A stretch of 64,000 bases of DNA from Bradyrhizobium sp. BR13661 (GTDB lineage Bacteria > Pseudomonadota > Alphaproteobacteria > Rhizobiales > Xanthobacteraceae), in contig NZ_JARXWB010000020.1 of the NCBI RefSeq assembly GCF_029892425.1, positions 62,001 to 126,000 on the forward strand, read 5' to 3'. Positions within the stretch are counted from its first letter, which is position 1. Each line of letters begins with the position of its first letter. The translations under genes and the position numbers were made by a program. Of the stretch, positions 62,018 through 64,000 are shown piece by piece. The notes under the pieces are model-generated. The model did not search any database. It saw only the letters and a list, made by a program, of their open reading frames with translations, and was not told the DNA's origin.

Positions 62018-64000
62018 ATGGAGCCAACAGTGGAGACCGGAGTGAAGAAGCCGAAGCATCAAGAACGGATGCCGAAGCGTGCGGCATTGCCGACGCTGCG
62101 ATTTCGCGCGAAAATTATTGTTGGCTTTGGGGTCGTACTCGCCATCTCCGTCGTCAGCCTTGGGGTGGCTTATCTCGGCTTTGAGAGTGTCGCGGACGGA
62201 GTTGCCTCCTATCGCAATAGCGTCTCCGAGTCAGACTTCGCGCGAGACATCGATCGTGAGTTGATCTCCTACCGTTCCGCGGCGAGATATTTCGTGTCGA
62301 CTGGCAAGGATGACGATGCCAAGGCGGCTTTGGATGCGGAGTCCGGCCTGAAGACCGTCATTGATCGGTCTCTTAAGGACGCGGCTCCAGCTCGACGGCA
62401 GGGCCTCGAACGGCTTGCCGCAGACTTTGTGAGCTTTGCTTCAACATTCGCAAAAGTCCTGGAAGTAAAGCAAGAAAACGCAGCGATCGTTCGAACGGAG
62501 TTGTTGCCGAACGCCAATCTTATAAAGTCCAAGCTGAACGTACTCGGTGGGACTGATAACGAGTTGCGGGCGAGCGACTACCAGTTCCAGACTGTCACCG
62601 CGGCTGCGAGCAACTTCATCGTTACATTCGATCAAACACTCGCCAATGGGGCCCTAACTCGTCTGAGAGTCATCGAAGAGTCGCTCGATGCGAGTGTTCC
62701 TACTGACAAGAAGTACGGCGTAGTCCTAAACGACGCAAAAGCATCGATGATCTCCTACCGCGTCGCGCTTGAGAAGCTAGTGTTGAATGTGCAATTCGTC
62801 GATCAATTCGTTGCCGAGATGAATCGTTCGGCCGACGAGATTGTTCGGGGAGCAGCGGACTTCAAGGCCAGCCTCTTAGCGGAGCAACAACGGCTTGACG
62901 TAGAATCTCGAGAGACCATTGGCCGGACGAAGCATCTGATCTTGTTGTTTGCGACGGGCGGTGTATTGCTGGGCGGCATTTTTTCGTTTTTGCTGGGAAC
63001 GGGAATCTCGCGTCCTATGATTTCCATGTGCCGCGCTATGCGGGAGTTGGCATCTGGAAATTTCGACGTCGTCTTGCCAGGACTTGGACGCAGAGACGAA
63101 TTGGGCGAAATGGCCGATGCTGTCGAGCAATTCAAAATCCAGGCGATCGCCAAGGCCGAACGCGATGCTGCGCTGAGCGAAGCGCAAAATTCGGAGCAAA
63201 CGGCCTCTCGCCGCGCCGAGTTGATCCGTTTTGCCGACAGTTTCGAAGCCACTGTTGGTTCCATCGTATCCAACGTCTCGACGTCCGCCGGTCAACTCGA
63301 ATGCGCCGCGGACACACTAACCCGAACGGCGGAGACGACACAGAATTTGTCGAGCCAGGTCGCCGGCGTCTCTGAGCAGGCCTCCTCCAACATGCAGTCG
63401 GTCGCGACTGCGACGGAACAGCTTTCGGCGTCTGTTGAAGAGATCGGTCGGCAAGTCAGGGACTCGAGTCGCATCGCGCAAGGTGCTGTTGTTCAAGCCA
63501 AGGAAACTGATGGCCGTATAGGCAAACTCTCCCGCGCAGCCCAGCAGATCGGGGAGGTGGTAAAGCTGATCACTGCGATTGCGGAGCAAACTAATCTCCT
63601 GGCGCTCAACGCGACGATCGAAGCGGCTCGCGCCGGTGAAGCTGGGCGCGGTTTTGCCGTGGTGGCAAGCGAGGTAAAATCACTCGCGAGCCAGACGGCG
63701 AAAGCGACCGACGAAATATCGGCTCATATTGCAGGCATGCAGGGAGCGACCGCGGAGTCAGTCGTGGCGATCAAGGAGATTGGTGCGACGATCGGGCAGA
63801 TATCGACCATTGCCGCTTCCATTGAGAGCGCGGTCGAGCAACAGGGCTCTGCCACGCAAGAGATTGCGCGTAACGTCCAAAATGTTACGCAGGGCACGCA
63901 GGCTGCAGCGATGGACATGGGACAAGTCAACCGTGGAGCAGCTGAGACCGGCACCGCCTCCGAGAAAGTGCTAAATTCAGCCAAGACGTTGTCTGCGGAG
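62018..64000 (+). CDS. Methyl-accepting chemotaxis protein (runs off the window)
   Basis: Open from an ATG at 62018 to the window end, 661 residues so far. A first membrane span is at about 25-50 (IIVGFGVVLAISVVSLGVAY), followed by a large helical periplasmic sensor, a second span at about 305-325 (ILLFATGGVLLGGIFSFLLG), a HAMP segment (MCRAMRELASGNFDVVLPGL, RDELGEMADAVEQFK) and the signalling tip AEQTNLLALNATIEAARAGE followed by GRGFAVVASEVKSLA. The start could also be GTG 62030 or ATG 62069. It may sense a compound handled by the neighbouring catabolic genes. Confidence 0.92.
   Translation, partial: MEPTVETGVKKPKHQERMPKRAALPTLRFRAKIIVGFGVVLAISVVSLGVAYLGFESVADGVASYRNSVSESDFARDIDRELISYRSAARYFVSTGKDDDAKAALDAESGLKTVIDRSLKDAAPARRQGLERLAADFVSFASTFAKVLEVKQENAAIVRTELLPNANLIKSKLNVLGGTDNELRASDYQFQTVTAAASNFIVTFDQTLANGALTRLRVIEESLDASVPTDKKYGVVLNDAKASMISYRVALEKLVLNVQFVDQFVAEMNRSADEIVRGAADFKASLLAEQQRLDVESRETIGRTKHLILLFATGGVLLGGIFSFLLGTGISRPMISMCRAMRELASGNFDVVLPGLGRRDELGEMADAVEQFKIQAIAKAERDAALSEAQNSEQTASRRAELIRFADSFEATVGSIVSNVSTSAGQLECAADTLTRTAETTQNLSSQVAGVSEQASSNMQSVATATEQLSASVEEIGRQVRDSSRIAQGAVVQAKETDGRIGKLSRAAQQIGEVVKLITAIAEQTNLLALNATIEAARAGEAGRGFAVVASEVKSLASQTAKATDEISAHIAGMQGATAESVVAIKEIGATIGQISTIAASIESAVEQQGSATQEIARNVQNVTQGTQAAAMDMGQVNRGAAETGTASEKVLNSAKTLSAE

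Noticed and set aside
1..64000. Insertion sequences, integrase or tRNA attachment site expected of an island
   Set aside because: No transposase or integrase motif, terminal inverted repeats with target duplications, or tRNA gene were found, so mobility is not supported by this window alone.

Overview
The window reads as accessory chromosome of an alphaproteobacterium, most likely Bradyrhizobium or a close relative in the Hyphomicrobiales. This is judged from GC-rich coding sequence, frequent GTG/TTG starts, and the mix of ABC and TRAP binding proteins, GntR/LysR regulators and small-molecule catabolic genes. No rRNA, tRNA, CRISPR array or intact transposon was seen. The region is a mosaic of catabolic cassettes separated by decayed genes, so it looks like a catabolic island rather than a core locus.

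Layout. 0-9.4 kb (+): end of a carboxymuconolactone-decarboxylase-like gene, pyruvate carboxylase, ureidoglycolate lyase, pxpA copy 1, alanine dehydrogenase, a probable structured RNA with a strong terminator, beta-carbonic anhydrase and a BenE-type transporter. 9.4-18.2 kb (-): a broken LysR gene, then an operon read from 17.8 to 10.5 kb: TorT-like binding protein, ATPase, permease, biotin carrier, biotin carboxylase, pxpB, pxpC; a livG remnant lies upstream. 19-25.3 kb: a GntR gene with two N-terminal helix-turn-helix blocks, and divergent genes for N-formylglutamate amidohydrolase, class III aminotransferase, glutamine-synthetase-like enzyme and aldehyde dehydrogenase (amine/GABA catabolism). 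26.7-29.8 kb: intact LysR, pxpA copy 2, an orphan TRAP binding protein. 30-32 kb: a GNAT gene and a decayed diaminopropionate ammonia-lyase gene.

32.5-38.8 kb (+): a complete glyoxylate-to-pyruvate cassette (gcl, hyi, glxR, glycerate 2-kinase, pyruvate kinase), the last with a frameshifted C-terminus. 39.2-48.7 kb (+): LysR, a second TorT-like ABC transporter with two permeases, a StyA/StyB-like two-component flavin monooxygenase, a GntR gene and a stand-alone FAD-synthetase domain. 48.8-52.1 kb: three more closely related GntR genes. 52.9-61.3 kb (+): a Dpp-type ABC transporter whose fused ATPase has one degenerate site, NAD-epimerase, SDR, and a hydantoinase/dihydropyrimidinase. 62-64 kb: a chemoreceptor running off the end.

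How the parts may fit together (inference): several modules import and open small cyclic amides or ureides (PxpABC with dedicated biotin subunits, hydantoinase, ureidoglycolate lyase) and send products through glutamate/GABA, glyoxylate and pyruvate. The most unusual features are the dedicated BC/BCCP/PxpBC operon with pxpA kept in two distant near-identical copies, the StyAB plus FAD-synthetase module, the cluster of GntR paralogues with palindromic sites nearby, the asymmetric Dpp ATPase, and two kinds of structured RNA-like elements, one present twice with paired substitutions.
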